Assembly (NCBI GenBank): GCA_951812925.1
Contig: OX638369.1
Coordinates: forward strand, 50,277,061 to 50,341,060
DNA from: Calliopum simillimum
Lineage: Eukaryota > Arthropoda > Insecta > Diptera > Lauxaniidae
DNA length: 64,000 nt
Direction of reading: 5' to 3'
The notes under the pieces are model-generated. The model was given only the letters and a program-made list of their open reading frames with translations, was not told where the DNA came from and made no database searches. Positions 11,053 through 23,364 of this stretch are shown here, in pieces. The position numbers and the translations under genes were made by a program. The stretch's first letter is position 1, and every line of letters begins with the position of its first letter.

Positions 11053-12464
11053 AGAGCCAGCGCCTAAAAACAACTTTGCGTTTCTAAAAGCTGAATTTTT
11101 TACAGTTGGTTATAGTAATTGTGTACATCAATAATCTGTCGGTCAGTCAAGCGAACTGTAGAACAGGCGGCTGCTATATGGCCTCAAACATGTAAAATTT
11201 CGATTTTTCTGCAATCAATTTCTAAAAGCTGAAACTTCTTATACAAGTTATATAACGCATACAAATAGCATTTCTGTCGGTCAGTCAGTTGAACGTTAGA
11301 ACGGGGCTAGTCAGCACGCCCCAATATATGTGCAATAAATGAATCAAGTCAAAATTATTTCTAAAAGCTGAAATTTTTTTTAGGGGTACTTTATTATATA
11401 TTAACTACAAATAAAGCAGTCAGTCAGCTATATTGTAGAACAATCTCCGTCAGCAAGCTCAACAAAGCAAAAAAAATGATTACTAAAAGCTGAAAATTTT
11501 TTTAGGGCTAAAATAAAAAAATGGTTTCTAAAAGCTGAAATTTTTTTTAGGGATACTTGACTGTATATTTACCACAAATAAATCAGTCAGTCAACTATAT
11601 TGTAGAACATTCTTTGTCAGCAAGCTCAACAAAACAAAAAAAAAAAAAATGGTTTTTAAAAGCTGAAATTTTTTTTAGGGGTACTTGATTGTATATTAAC
11701 CACAAATAAATCAGTCAGTCAACTATATTATAGAACAATCTTAGTCAGCAAACTCAACAAAACAAAAAACAATTTCAGCTTTTAAAAACCATTGTTTTTT
11801 TTTTTTTGTTGAGCTTGCTGACGGAGATTGTTCTACAATATAGTTGACTGACTGATTTATTTGTGGTAAATATACAATCAAGTGCCCCTAAAAAAAATGT
11901 CAGCTTTTAAAAACCATTTTTTTTTTGTTTTGTTGAGCTTGCTGACAAGATTGTTCTACAATATAGTTGACTGACTGATTTATTTGTGGTTAATATACAA
12001 TCAAGTACCCCTAAAAAAAATTTCAGCTTTTAAAAACCATTTTTTTTTGTTTTGTTGAGCTTGCTGACGGAGATTGTTCTACAATGTAGCTGACTGACTG
12101 CTTTATTTGTAGTTAATATATAATAAAGTACCCCTAAAAAAAATTTCAGCTTTTAGAAATAATTTTGACTTGATTCATTTATTGCACATATATTGGGGCG
12201 TGCTGACTAGCCCCGTTCTAACGTTCAACTGACTGACCGACAAAAATGTTATTTGTATGCATTATATAACGTGTATAAGAAGTTTCAGCTTTTAGAAATT
12301 GATTGCAGAAAAATCGAAATTTTACATGTTTGAGGCCATATAGCAGCCGCCTGTTCTACAGTTCGCTTGACTGACCGACAGATTATTGATGTACACAATT
12401 ACTATAACCAACTGTAAAAAATTCAGCTTTTAGAAACGCAAAGTTGTTTTTAAGCGCTGGCTCT
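11053..12464. mobile_element. Foldback (FB-like) element with tandem arms
   Basis: Two arms of about 700 bp are inverted copies around a 23-bp spacer near 11770-11795. The outer ends read AGAGCCAGCGC and its complement. Each arm contains tandem units of roughly 130-140 bp. These start with 'ttctaaaagctgaa' (near 11081, 11220, 11358, 11523 and 11652 in the left arm) and also contain 'cagtcagt(c)', 'tgtagaaca' and 'gtcagcaa'. Long inverted arms made of tandem repeats are the hallmark of Drosophila FB-type foldback elements; assignment to that group is by architecture only. No target duplication could be settled and there is no coding sequence. Confidence 0.85.
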
Positions 12465-12540
12465 TAGACTACAACGAAATTTGCAATTTGACAGGAATGA
12501 GGCACAACTCATTCTGTTTTTGAAGTAATGCAACAAATGA

Positions 12541-12774
12541 CCTTTCGGTGGAGTAAATTTCTATTTCACACAGTTCCTCACCGAACACGAATATTTTCAA
12601 AAATACATAACGCAAAAGATCGCCAGGGCAGAAAGGCCTGACTGCATATACGTTGATAGCCCGCCAGGTGACGAAGAGTGTACATTAAGTATTTGCATGC
12701 CGAACAAGATCACAGGCACGGACAGTGGATTCTTTCAATGCGGACCCAACGGTCGTCGAAATGTTGGACAGTAA
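12541..12774 (+). pseudogene. Non-LTR retrotransposon C-terminal relic
   Basis: Open for 77 codons to a TAA at 12772-12774, with no start codon. It reads VNFYFTQFLTEHEYFQKYI followed by a Cys-containing segment. This matches the pattern 'TQFLTGHG.F..YLH..G....C..C' found after the RNase H or RT domain near the C-terminus of Jockey/R1-type non-LTR ORF2 proteins. The GH dipeptide has become EH and only part of the Cys-His set remains, so it is decayed. No RT domain is present; the FB-like element ends 76 bp upstream. Confidence 0.6.
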
Positions 12775-13530
12775 TCTTGTTTTACTTCATAAACTTATCT
12801 GCTTAAAAAATCTCTACAATGAAATAAACTTTGCATGATCTTTAAGACGCCTTTAACCTTTTTGTACCTTATCACAAATATGCAAATATAAAACGTCATA
12901 CAGCCTTTGTTCTTTGTTAGTGTTTGTCAAACTTTTTTATTCTCTTCCGATCAGAGAAAAACCCCAATTTACGTACATACTTCTAAATGCGTTAGGCTGT
13001 CAGTAATTAATCTTCTTTAAATTATTTATTAAACACTTGTTATTGAGTTTATATAGCGTTAATTAAATAAAAACATAATTTTGTTAATGATTATGGGCTA
13101 GCAACATCCAGATGATATATTAGTGCTGAACCTAAAGTTGATAATAAAGACAACAAAAAAAATTTCCAACTTTTCCAAAATTGTACAGCTATATTTTCAA
13201 AAAGTGGAAAATTGTTGAGAAAGTTTTACAGTTGAAAATTGCTCTATCGTGTATAGTTTTTGAGATTTTCTAACCTAAAAACAAAAAAAAAAAAAAAATG
13301 TTTTTTAGCCATTTTTTAAAGCAATATAACTATTTAACATATTGTTTATTCGTTAAATCTGGTAAGGTACTTGAAAGTCTGAATCTTCGCTTTTAAAACG
13401 TAACTTAAATTATGTTGTTCTCTTTTTTTTCCTCAGAGATATCCTAACCTAAAAAGATAAAAAAAGTGCAAAAAATACGATTATATTATACAATCGTGCA
13501 TAAAGAGCTATCGCGAACGTTACAAGAAAC
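12775..13530. other. Spacer with a repeated 'gatatcctaacctaaa' fragment
   Basis: Mostly featureless. At 13255-13475 the motif 'ttctaacctaaaaac' returns as 'tatcctaacctaaaaag' about 170 bp later, and the second copy is shared with 36843-36880 ('gagatatcctaacctaaaa'). This looks like a fragment of the same repeat family as the foldback element at 36400-37361. Confidence 0.45.
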
Positions 13531-13993
13531 CAGGGACGTGAACCGGGTAAAAAATTTGATCGGTTCGGTTCAGCGGTTCGAACCCTTTTTGCATTTTTGG
13601 ATTGGTTCGTGAAACGGTTTTTTTCTTATTTTGAACTGGGGTTTCGGTTCGGTTCAACGGTTCGGGAATTAAAAAAGAAACTATGAATATTTGGTTATTT
13701 TTATTCAGTAGCAATCCAAAAGAATACGGAAACATATCGTCGGGTTAAAACTACAACTAGACATCTGCATTTTTATTGTTTTGTGAAAACAGTTTTTTAC
13801 GTTTTTGAAAATTCGATTTTTGGAAGAGATTTAGAAATTTTCTGCTTTTTATTTTTTATGTAAAATTGGACGAGGTCTAAATTTCAAAAAAACCGACTAA
13901 GCTAAGGCGTATAGCCATTTTTACTTCATGTTTTTGTATACCTAACTCAAAATATCAAAAACCGGATCGGTTCAAAACCGGTTCACATCCCTG
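13531..13993. mobile_element. hAT-like MITE, 463 bp
   Basis: The terminal repeats are CAGGGACGTGAACCGG and the complement of CCGGTTCACATCCCTG (one mismatch). The flanks are caagaaac (13523-13530) and caaaaaac (13994-14001), a 7/8 match of the length expected for hAT. Repeated 'cggttcggttca(g/a)cggttcg' blocks lie under each end. The open frame 13520-13735 reads across the terminal repeat and is not a gene. Confidence 0.85.
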
Positions 13994-14280
13994 CAAAAAA
14001 CAGAAGTTGTTGTGGAAGTCTACGGACATTTTCACAATTTTTAGCGAACTTTGCAGTACAAACCAACAGAATTAAATCCTATGAAGAAAGAGGAGAATAT
14101 GGAGCATATCGAAGCTGCTTTTGAAAGAACGAAATAGTCCTTAGCTCATACAAAATTAGACTTCCGTGTATTGCGTAGGTTACGTTGCGAACGTTACAAT
14201 TTTGATGATAAAATTATATTCATTGGTTAAAGAAAACCGGCACAGCTTCTTTTTAACTAAATAAAACACAACATATTAGC

Positions 14281-14560
14281 TTGATTTATTTGTGGGAAAT
14301 GTTGTTTAAAAGCCCAGAGCTCACAGAACAAAATTTATTCCTTGAGACGGGCTCCAAAAGGAAAAAAACGCTGTTGCAGCTTAGCCACTGCACCGATTTT
14401 TATGAAATTTGGAATGCAACGATAATAACAGCTTTTGGTAAGGTATCGATCGGTAACACACCCTTAACGGCGAAAGGTACTGCAATATTAAAAAAACCCC
14501 TGGTTTCTTAGTGGGCGGGTGCCACTCCTCTAAAAGTAAAATGGGGTAATAAAACAACTT
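14281..14560 (+). repeat. Dipteran interspersed repeat fragment
   Basis: Blocks such as 'ggaaaaaaacgctgttgcagct', 'atgaaatttggaatg' and 'tagtgggcgggtgccactcctcta' match the tandem units at 42860-43100. A single diverged unit; not coding. Confidence 0.6.
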
Positions 14561-16018
14561 TAAATTTTTTCTCTTGGCTGACTTTTTTCCGGACATGCTC
14601 ATATGTAAAACAAATCATACCTATGTATAGGACATTCCATCGTGATTCATGCAACAAATTTTACTTAATTTAGAATATTTAGAATAATTTTAGAACATGA
14701 CAATTTTTTGGTCATAACTAAGTTATTATAAGCATTTCTTTAGAAATATTCTACGAAAAATTTCATCGACTTTGCGCCACCTCTAACTGACCTTCAAAAA
14801 AATTTTACCAAATCTCAGATCAACTTTTTGACACCCTCTGCCAGATATTTGGGTGTAAGCGTGGAAATTCCAAAAAAGTTTTTTTTCTTTTTTGAATCAG
14901 TCTAACAAGTTTCATAATGCCATCTGCTACAGATCCAGAAATATAGCGCTTTAAGTGTTTATAAACATTCTCTTATCAGAAACTAACAATCTTATTAAAG
15001 GAAACATTTTTTTAGGTATTACAGCTCTGAAATTTAAAAAAATAATTTGTGTTTTATTATCAATTAATATAATTTTAATGTCTGGCTGTACATTCGTCTG
15101 AATGCTATTGTGCGAGTTTTGTAGATTGTGTCACCAACTCTATAGGGTATTTAACTCGACTTAAGATACATCATTTCCTTGCTTAAACTGGCAGTATCGA
15201 ATAATCTTTATTTTTTACAATATTTGAGGCTGATTGCAATTTGACTACAATTGCGCGCTGGAATATAATGCGGCAAACAGATGTAGTTGCTTGTAAACAA
15301 GTGTTCAGATTAAAGAGCTCATCAAAAATTGCTGACAATATACAACTCAAATGATCAAGCTTTATAGCAGTACTTAACTTAATTAATTAAATGCATAAGC
15401 CCATTAGGAATATTTATCAGTTGACTTTTGTTTTTCCAAAACACAAAATATTTAAACACAAGCGACAGTTCATACCGCATAAAATAAGAAAACAAAAAAC
15501 CAAACAATCTGAGCTCAGATTAAACACTCTGCCATAAATAGAATAAGAGATAAAACGTCACGCTTTTGCGTCGATTCGTTGATATTTTTTTAAAAATAAT
15601 GACTTAAATATTCGATAATTTTTATGTAGATATGTATGCTGATCAAGAGGTCCACTCTTACGACGTCATAGCGCCATTCTTAGTTCATGGAAATAACGCT
15701 CAAGATTATTCTATTGCTTTTATTCAGTCTGAGAATTAGCCAGTTTAATTTAGCATTTCAAAGTAAAAGCAGGAAAAACCCCACACGCGACTTACACTAT
15801 ACAAAATAAGTACTTAAGCATGGCATCTACTATATACGATAAAAAAAAATTGTTTTATGACTTTGCGAATTACTTGAAGCAATTACAGTCAAACTTCGAT
15901 AATTCGATTATTATTATTAATAATAATCGGACCTCGAGATAATAAATTGATCATTCAAAATGTAGTGAATTTAGTATGTTGCTCCAATCGATTTGGTTCG
16001 TATCTGAAACATGTATAT
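14561..16018. other. Spacer, one solo pogo-like end
   Basis: AT-rich and mostly unremarkable. At 15886-15907 CAGTCAAACTTCGATAATTC resembles a terminal repeat of pogo/Tc1-type elements and matches 19829-19852. No partner in inverted orientation is present, so only a remnant end is claimed. Confidence 0.45.
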
Positions 16019-17102
16019 TAGACCGGGTCGAAATTTAGATTCATCCCAAAACCGACTCAAAAGTTAAAGGGACTCTTATAAATGATATCTGCATCATTTT
16101 TTTATTTTTTCATTCTGAAAAAAGCCAATGGAGCACTTTTGATTCTACTGAAGCCCTATTTTGGCTAAAAAAGCATGTTTTTTTTTGTCATAGCTATTTT
16201 TCATTAGGAAATGGATACGCAAGAGTGCTTAAGGTATAAAGATTATATTCTTACAAAAATTTTGGCGTTTAGAAATTTTTTTTCGGTTTCAAAAATCGAT
16301 TTTTTCGTTTTTCAATAGCAAGGTCGGAAAAATAAGATTTTTTAGAAGCAAGGCATCTACGAAAAAAAAGTATGCGGCAAAAAATGCTTGGAATCGTCCA
16401 AAAAATATGTGTGAATTTTTTTCAGAATTTTTTGAGATATTTTACAATTCTTCAAAACAGTCGAAAAAAATAAAAAAAAAAAATTCGGAAAAAATTCAAA
16501 TCAATTCTTTGAAGGATTCTAAGCATTTTACGTCATATGAAATTTTTTCGTAGATGCCTTGGTTTTAAATAAATCTAGCATTTTGCTGATAAACATGACC
16601 TAAACAGCTGAAAACTCAATTTGATAAATTTTTTGAAAAAATAAAAATATTAAAAAAATTCTGAAAAAAAAATACACAATTCTTTAGACAATTCCATGCA
16701 TTTTTAGCCTTATACACTTTTTTTGTTAGATGCCTTGCTTTTGAGTAAAACATCGTTTTTTTTACCGTAATTGAAAAACGTAAAAAAATCGATTTTGTGA
16801 TGCTAATATTCGCATCCCCAAAAAAAATTTTGAATTTTTAAAAACCAAAATTTTTATAAAAACATAGTCTTTATTTCTGAAGCACCCTTTGGTATCCATT
16901 TTGTAAGGAAAAAAAGTTATGACCAAAAAACATGTTTTTTTGCCAAAATGGGCCTTCAGTAGAATCAAAAGTGCTCCATTCTCTGAATGAAAAAAAAAAA
17001 AAAATAAAAAATTTAGCAGATATCGTTTTAAAGAGTCCCTCTAACTTTTGAGTCGATTTCGGGATGATTTTACTTTGCTTGATACAAAATCGACCCGGTC
17101 TA
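16019..17102. mobile_element. Long-arm foldback element, 8-bp target
   Basis: The outer ends read TAGACCGGGTCGA and its complement, flanked by a perfect 8-bp duplication ATGTATAT (16011-16018 and 17103-17110). The arms are several hundred bp long: GACTCAAAAGTTA(A/G)AGGGACTC and GGAGCACTTTTGATTCTACT occur near both ends in inverted orientation. The interior shares blocks ('tcgtccaaaa', 'gaattttttcagaattttt') with elements at 34284-35933 and 48430-50250. The target length fits hAT or P superfamilies; no transposase frame. Confidence 0.85.
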
Positions 17103-17246
17103 ATGTATATCTAGTTTGAACAGATTATTTAAAATATAATCAGGAAAATGTTTGTACTGAATGAATACAAAATTTGTATTGAAATGAGTTGGATTCCGAA
17201 CAAAAAAAAAAAAAACCTTAAAGGTTTGTCCATATCACTTATAATA

Positions 17247-18728
17247 TCAGACTTGAGGGTTTTGCATTAGATTTTATTTTTCACTAAACTTAGTGCTAGT
17301 GAAAAAATATTCACTATCAAAGAATATATTTAGTGTTAGTGCAAAATCCTTCACTATCAAAAAATTCATTAAGTGGTAATGAAAAAGATTTTCAGCATCA
17401 CTAAATTTAGTTAAAAGTTTTGAATAATATTTCCACTAAATTTAGTGATAGTGAAAATTCATTCACTATCAAAAAATTGATTTAGTGGTAATGGCAAATT
17501 TTCCATTATCACTAAATCTATTGAAAGTGAAAATTTGTTCCATTGAATTTAATGAAACTTTAATGAAAATTTTCAATAAATGTTGCAATAAATTTAATGA
17601 AACATTTTCACTTTCATTAAATTTAATGAAACTTTAATGGAAATTTTCATTAATGTTTCATTCAATCCAATGAAACAAATTTTCACTATCACTAAATTTA
17701 ATGAAACTTAAATAAAAATCTTCATTAATGTTTCATTAAATTAATGTTCACCTTCAATAACTTCAGTGATTTTTTATTGGAAATTTCAATTCAATTAAGA
17801 CAAAATGTGCCGTGCTAGGTCAAAATATTTTGATATCTCCAAATTTTTTCTTTGAGATCTTGTACGAGACAATTGCGTGAACATTAATCCTACTAGTACT
17901 TAAAAAAGCTTACGAAAGCTGTTTTAAGCATTTAGTTGACAAAGGGCAGAAATTATTTGGGTCTGAAGAACTTCAAAAACTAAAAGTCGTGTTTGCATTT
18001 GACTTTAATGAATCTCCTTCAAACTGATACTATTCCCACTCATTTTAACTCTTTCAATAAATTTAATTTAATCAGTCTGTTCGTTTACTCGAAGATTTTG
18101 CAAGTTTTTACCCGAAAAGCTCTCATTCATGTACGTTTTATGCTTAAACGAGAGCTTTTTGGCTAAAAACTTGCAAAACCTTGGAGTAAACGAACAGCTT
18201 GGATTTCAATGAAAAATTCTATTAAGTTTCATTAAAAGCTTCATTAAATTTAGTGATAGTAAAATTTTGTTTCATTGAATTTAATGAAACTTTAATGAAA
18301 ATTTTCTTTAGAAGTTTCATTAGAAGCATCATTAAATTTAGTGATAGAAAAATTTTGTTTCATTGAATTTAATGAAACTTTAATGAAAATTTCCACTAAT
18401 ATTTCATTAAATTCAATGTAACATATTTTCATTATCACTAAATTTAGTGCAATTTTTATTGGATATTTTCATTAAATTTTAATGATAGTGAAAAACTTTC
18501 CACTATCATTTAATGAATTGTTAGATAGTGAAAAATTTTTCACATCCATCAAATGAATTTTTTCATAGTGAAAAAATTTCCACTATCACTAAATTTAATG
18601 GAGAAAATTTTCACTATCTCTAATTAGATTTAGTGTTAGTGGAAAAAGTTTCACTATCAAAATATTCATTAAATATTAGTGAAAAGCTCAATGAACTAAA
18701 AAATTTAGTGCATTACCTCCAAGTCTGG
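17247..18728. mobile_element. TIR element filled with satellite-like repeats
   Basis: The terminal repeats are (T/C)CAGACTTG plus a partly matching GGT..TGCA(T/C)TA. The flanks are ttataata (17239-17246) and tcataata (18729-18736), a 7/8 target duplication. Almost the whole interior is degenerate copies of 'aaatttagtgatagtgaaaa' and 'tttaatgaaactttaatgaa' in both orientations. There is no coding sequence. A separate hairpin (18077-18197) interrupts the array. Confidence 0.8.
18077..18197. repeat. 121-bp hairpin nested in the satellite-like element
   Basis: The arms are about 48 bp and start CTGTTCGTTTACTC at both ends. They include GATTTTGCAAGTTTTTA and AAAAGCTCTC with a few mismatches, around a loop of roughly 25 bp. 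Its sequence is unlike the surrounding array, so it is probably an inserted palindromic MITE. No clear target duplication. Confidence 0.8.
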
Positions 18729-19828
18729 TCATAATATATGAAAATGTAACACAGTGTAACATGGGGGAGGGGACGTGTGTCTAAAAATCCTTAAATTCGT
18801 GCACCGTAATTTTAACTAAACTGTTGCATGCCAATTTATAAAACTATTGTATTTTAAGCTTTCCCTTATACTTTCGACGAAAACATGCACTAAAAGAAGA
18901 ACTGCTCTTCTTGTGTAAAAATTTTAAAATTTAGTCTTCACGGAAAAAGAGATGGTCATATAAAATTAATAAAAAAAAAACATTTTATTAAAAATTTTTG
19001 AAAACAATACACCAACAATTGTTTTTGCTAAAATAATTATTTCTTGCTTTAGGTTTATTGTGAAAAAAAGAAATAACAAGAATTTTTGTTTTTTTGATTG
19101 CTTGTGCGGTCGAAATTTAATTGTATTTTATTGTTTGCAGCCATTTTGATGCCTTGAATCGCTGGCATATTCAACTTTGAATTCTATTAGAAATCATAAG
19201 CAACGTCAACAATGAAAACAACCATTTCCGTGATTTACTTGTGCGCTCTAAAAATGGTGACTGCTCATCTCAAGTGTTGATTATTGTATTTACTGTTAAT
19301 TATACGTGCCCATTTTAATTTTCAAAATTTTGATTTTGTATTGGCCCGCGTACTCAAGTGATTTTCAAATTTTGGCCCACTTTGTTGACACGCGAATGCG
19401 ACTCTGAGTTAGAGCAGCGTTGCCCATGAACATTATTTAAAGAATGGAATATTAAAATACCAACGACATCAACAAAAAATAGGAAGCAAGCTATCCACAC
19501 GAATACAAAATACACAAACATCAAAATGTTAGCACAGCGAGCTGGCAACGTTCAAGTGCTTGAAAATTACCAACAATACAAACTGCAACTGACTTGTTTT
19601 CGGGACAAGCGTAAGGCTTATCGATTTTGCGTAAAAAACAATAACAAAGCAATAAGAAGCGGATGTTCGGTAGCAAACTGAATTCCTCGAACACGCTTTT
19701 AAAGTTTTAGAAAATATTTTGTTATTGATAAAGAATGGAAAGAGGTGGATGATTGGGTTCCCACACTTGCAGTACAATAACATAACACTTAATGAACAAA
19801 ACCATAAAAATCGTAATGTGTCCGATTA
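18729..19828. other. Spacer with possible short secreted-peptide start
   Basis: No mobile-element ends seen. An ATG at 19212 in a good fly start context (CAACAATGA) opens 22 codons beginning MKTTISVIYLCALKMVTA, which looks like a signal peptide, before a stop at 19278-19280. It could be a first exon or chance. Confidence 0.3.
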
Positions 19829-19852
19829 CAGTCAAACTTCGATAACTCGAAA
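19829..19852 (+). repeat. Solo pogo-like terminal repeat
   Basis: CAGTCAAACTTCGATAACTC followed by GAA resembles the ends of pogo-type elements. Same orientation as the match at 15886, so the two are not opposite ends of one element. Confidence 0.4.
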
Positions 19853-21060
19853 TTACAAAAAACGGACGTATTCGTGTTTAATGCGTATTCGAGATATTGG
19901 CTGTATTTAAGTTGCATTAAATATTGTATAATCACTAATATATCAGAAGATTATGATGTTTTCAGCATCACTGAACATACATAGTTATGTATACATAATG
20001 TTCCTACACAAATGTTTATAAATACTACAACGTGTGGCTGTTATTAACTATTTTTTTTTTTTAATTCATTCGAACAGATATAGCAACAATATATTAAAAA
20101 AAAAAAGAAAACAGGTTTTGATTTCATTAGAAATGTGTCTACAAGTATCTTGGAATAAATAAACAATAAGCATTTTTCTATCTAAACTATTTAATAGATA
20201 CGACGTATATATATATATATCATGATTATATGCATTTTACTAACCTATTTGCAATTAAGACAAAAAGAAAAATCAAAAAAAAAAATATAAAACGGCAAGT
20301 GATGAAAACACTTAATATCACAAATATCACAGCTTAGAATTGCAGTTTAAGCCAGCTTAAACATGTATTTTAGCAAAACACCGTTAATTTAAATTTTTAT
20401 AAATATTTTTAAAATTTGCACTTTTCACGTTATCATAAAAGTTTCTTTAAATAGAAAACTTTGTTTTAAATAAATAACCTTTTTCAAAATACACACGATA
20501 ACTTCTATGGCGCGTTATCTTTTTCATAGGAATTAAAAACAAATTTTTTTTTTCCTTTTTTGTTATTTAATTTTTTATTATTTTTTGTTTTTTTTTTTTT
20601 TTTTTGTTTTTGCTTGTGTCGATTTTTTTTCGCGCGATTTTTTCTTTTCAATATTCAGAAAAATCTTGCGACATACGATTCGATCCGATCAATATTTGTT
20701 TTGTTATGAAACTGAACTCTTTATTTCAATACAGCAGCTTTTAAGTCGCCACTGATCTAGACTCCAGATCATTGGAGTATGACATGCAATTTTGCTCTCA
20801 CAATTTGTGTAACAGGTTGTTTACATTTCGTACGAAGCATTTTGTTTTGCTTTAGAACCGTGCTCTGCCTCTCTACGTTTGATATAACTCTCAAACGCTT
20901 AAACGTGTATTTAAAAATTCTCTTTAGCCTCGCTCTCTCTTTCTCTCAAGCTTAAGCTTTGAATAAAGCAGTTTGAGCTTAAGTTGTATGAAGTTTTTAT
21001 TTTTGGTCATACCGAAAACCTAATGCCCTACACTACATGATTATCATTTTCGAGGCAGTG
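19853..21060. other. Spacer; promoter-like stretch near its end
   Basis: A-, T- and TA-rich runs fill most of it. From about 20690 to 20990 the sequence is more complex, with CTCTCTCTTTCTCTC tracts, and contains AAGCTTAAGCTTTGAA (20948-20963), which recurs exactly at 46532-46547. No coding exon is evident. Confidence 0.35.
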
Positions 21061-23087
21061 ATCTGTACAATTAATTGTAGGTACTTTTTTCCCTTTGAGA
21101 AGTACGCAAGTACAAAGGACTGCTTTTTAGATCTTTTGAAACTTTAGTTACTAGTACTTAATTTATTTGTCTATTATTAGTTAAAGTAAAACTTCATATA
21201 AAACATGTTTTATCTATAGCAAACATGAACTTGTTAATAATTCCCAAATTATGCATTTGGTAAAAAAAAAATCTGTGGTCACTCATAGGGCATAACTGGG
21301 TAAGCCGATTTTTGATCACAAAGCAAAGCAGCTCATATTTTATGCTCAAAAAACAAGTTTATATTGCTTCGCCTTTTGAATTAAAATCGCCTTGTTCCTT
21401 CTGGCTTCATTTACATTCAGTACTATCGATTTCAGTAACAACTAGCATGAAGACTTTCCGATAACAGCACGATCTTTTTGATCGATCTAAAATTTATAAA
21501 CTTTTTCGAAATTTTTTATGTCATGAGTACTTTTTGTGTAGGGAATACTTAGTAAGTAAGTATATACCATATTCTTAGAGTATACACTTATGGAAACTAA
21601 ACTCAAATTTAAAGTCAGAGTAATTTAAAAATTTTATTGTTTTTAAGGTTTGAATTGTGATCGAAAGAGAATTTTGTTTCTCTCAATATAAAATCAAAAT
21701 AAAGTCATGATTATGGTTAAAGAGCGTATTGTGGTGCCAATTTAAAAATTTTTTTTTTCTGAAGAATCACAACAGCAAATTCTCGCCTGCGTTTTTCGAT
21801 TCTGAGTTTTGTATTATTTGAAGGGTCCGAAAAATGTATTGTTGAAATTAAAAAAGAAAAACTTCTCATACTACGGGTTACGATACATAAATTGCATTCG
21901 AAGAACATATAAAAATTTTCTAAGAATTACGATTTTACGCCAGAGTTCGCACTCGAACCAGTTCGAATAAAATTAGTACTAAAAAGTAAAAATTGTTTAT
22001 AAATGAAAGATTTTATTCTGAGAACATGCATCAGTCTTAATGGAAACAAATTAGAAAAATAGAAAGGAAGAAACCTTTTTCATAATTTGCCCATATCTCG
22101 AAAAAGAATTTATTCCTCAAAATTTCAATATATTTTACAGGCTATATAAGAATATATTTGAGGTATAATGAAAATTTATATAATTTTTTTGTTTTGTCAA
22201 AAATTTGGAAAACTTTCTGCCAATATGTTTCGAAGGTAGTACTATGTGTCCGGTAAAATATATTGAAATTATGTATGTTTTTCAAGAAATTTTTATTTGA
22301 AAATGTTTTTTATTTTTTTAAAATTTCTCACATGTTATATGCAGAAGAAAATATTTTAATTCGAAATATATCTCAAAATCCAGACAAACTACCAAAATTC
22401 TGGTGCATGATTCGGATTCAGCATTTAAAGTTTCCCAGATACCAATTCAGAAACAAACGCGCGGGTGGTTTGTTTTCGAATAAAAATATTTTCCACCTAG
22501 CCGTGGTACGCCATTCTTTCGGTGATTTAAAAAACAGTTTTCGGGTACCTCAAATTTTATTACGGAAATTTGTTCAACATCGTATCCTAACTTCAAAATC
22601 CTAACAGCACTTCGTTTTTTATTCGATTTCTTATTAAATTTTTTCATTTTGGTTTTTCACTAGGACACAAACAAACATAAATGTTTGATTTTTTGATCAC
22701 ACATATGAGTTCCAACGTCTTTTTTTTCACGTTGGTTTTGAATACGGAATCAGATTTTTTTCATTCCTTATGGTTTTCGAGATATCACCATGACCTAAAC
22801 GTTAAAAAAACCTCAAAAAAATACAGTTTTTCGATATTTTTGAAGTTATATAATGAGACAAAATATGTTCTAACCGTAAAACCAGATATGATACCTAAAA
22901 GTATTAGCCTTTTTCTTTTAATTATTTTCTTATTTATGTTATATCTGTAACATTTTTGTCTCTGAAACATTAAAACCAAAAAATTTTTAAGTATTTATAT
23001 AAAAAACACTGTTTTTGGCTATTTTTGAGATTACTTATATACAGAACGAACAAATTTATTTTTTGCATTATATGCATTATATAGTAC
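21061..23087. other. Diverged repeat-derived DNA, no gene
   Basis: Phrases such as 'tttcgagatatcaccatgacctaaacg' (22777) echo 'gatatcctaacctaaa' at 13436 and 36845. The open frames 22263-22604, 22447-22647 and 22681-22950 overlap on both strands and are Phe/Lys-rich; I do not call them genes. Confidence 0.4.
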
Positions 23088-23335
23088 CTACTATTTACTA
23101 TCTTCATTTTAAGCTGGTAAGTGGTCATCTAGGATTGTTCCTTACATAGTTATAACCACATTAAGATGACACATGAAATTCAAACACGTTATAGAGAAAC
23201 AAGGAATACAATAAAGCAAAAAAGTAGTGTGTTTTTGAATTTCATGATGTCATCTTAGAATGGTCATAACTTTGTAAGGAAAAATGTTATATAACCATTC
23301 TATGCTTATACTGTAGATAGGGAATAGTTCCAGGT
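23088..23335. repeat. Hairpin MITE-like sequence, about 250 bp
   Basis: The arms of about 105 bp are inverted copies. CTATCTTCATTTTAAGC near 23098 pairs with GCTTATACTGTAGATAG ending near 23322, and AAGATGACA.CATGAAATTC near 23163 pairs with its complement near 23235. The loop is about 40 bp. No coding sequence, and target duplication unclear. Confidence 0.75.
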
Positions 23336-23364
23336 GAATAACGCAGTTTATAGAATAATGTCGA

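Noticed and set aside
15886..19852. Two pogo-like ends as one element
   Set aside because: Both are in the same orientation and unrelated elements lie between them.
22263..22950. Frames of 113 and 89 codons
   Set aside because: Phe/Lys-rich, overlapping frames on both strands, in diverged repeat-like DNA.
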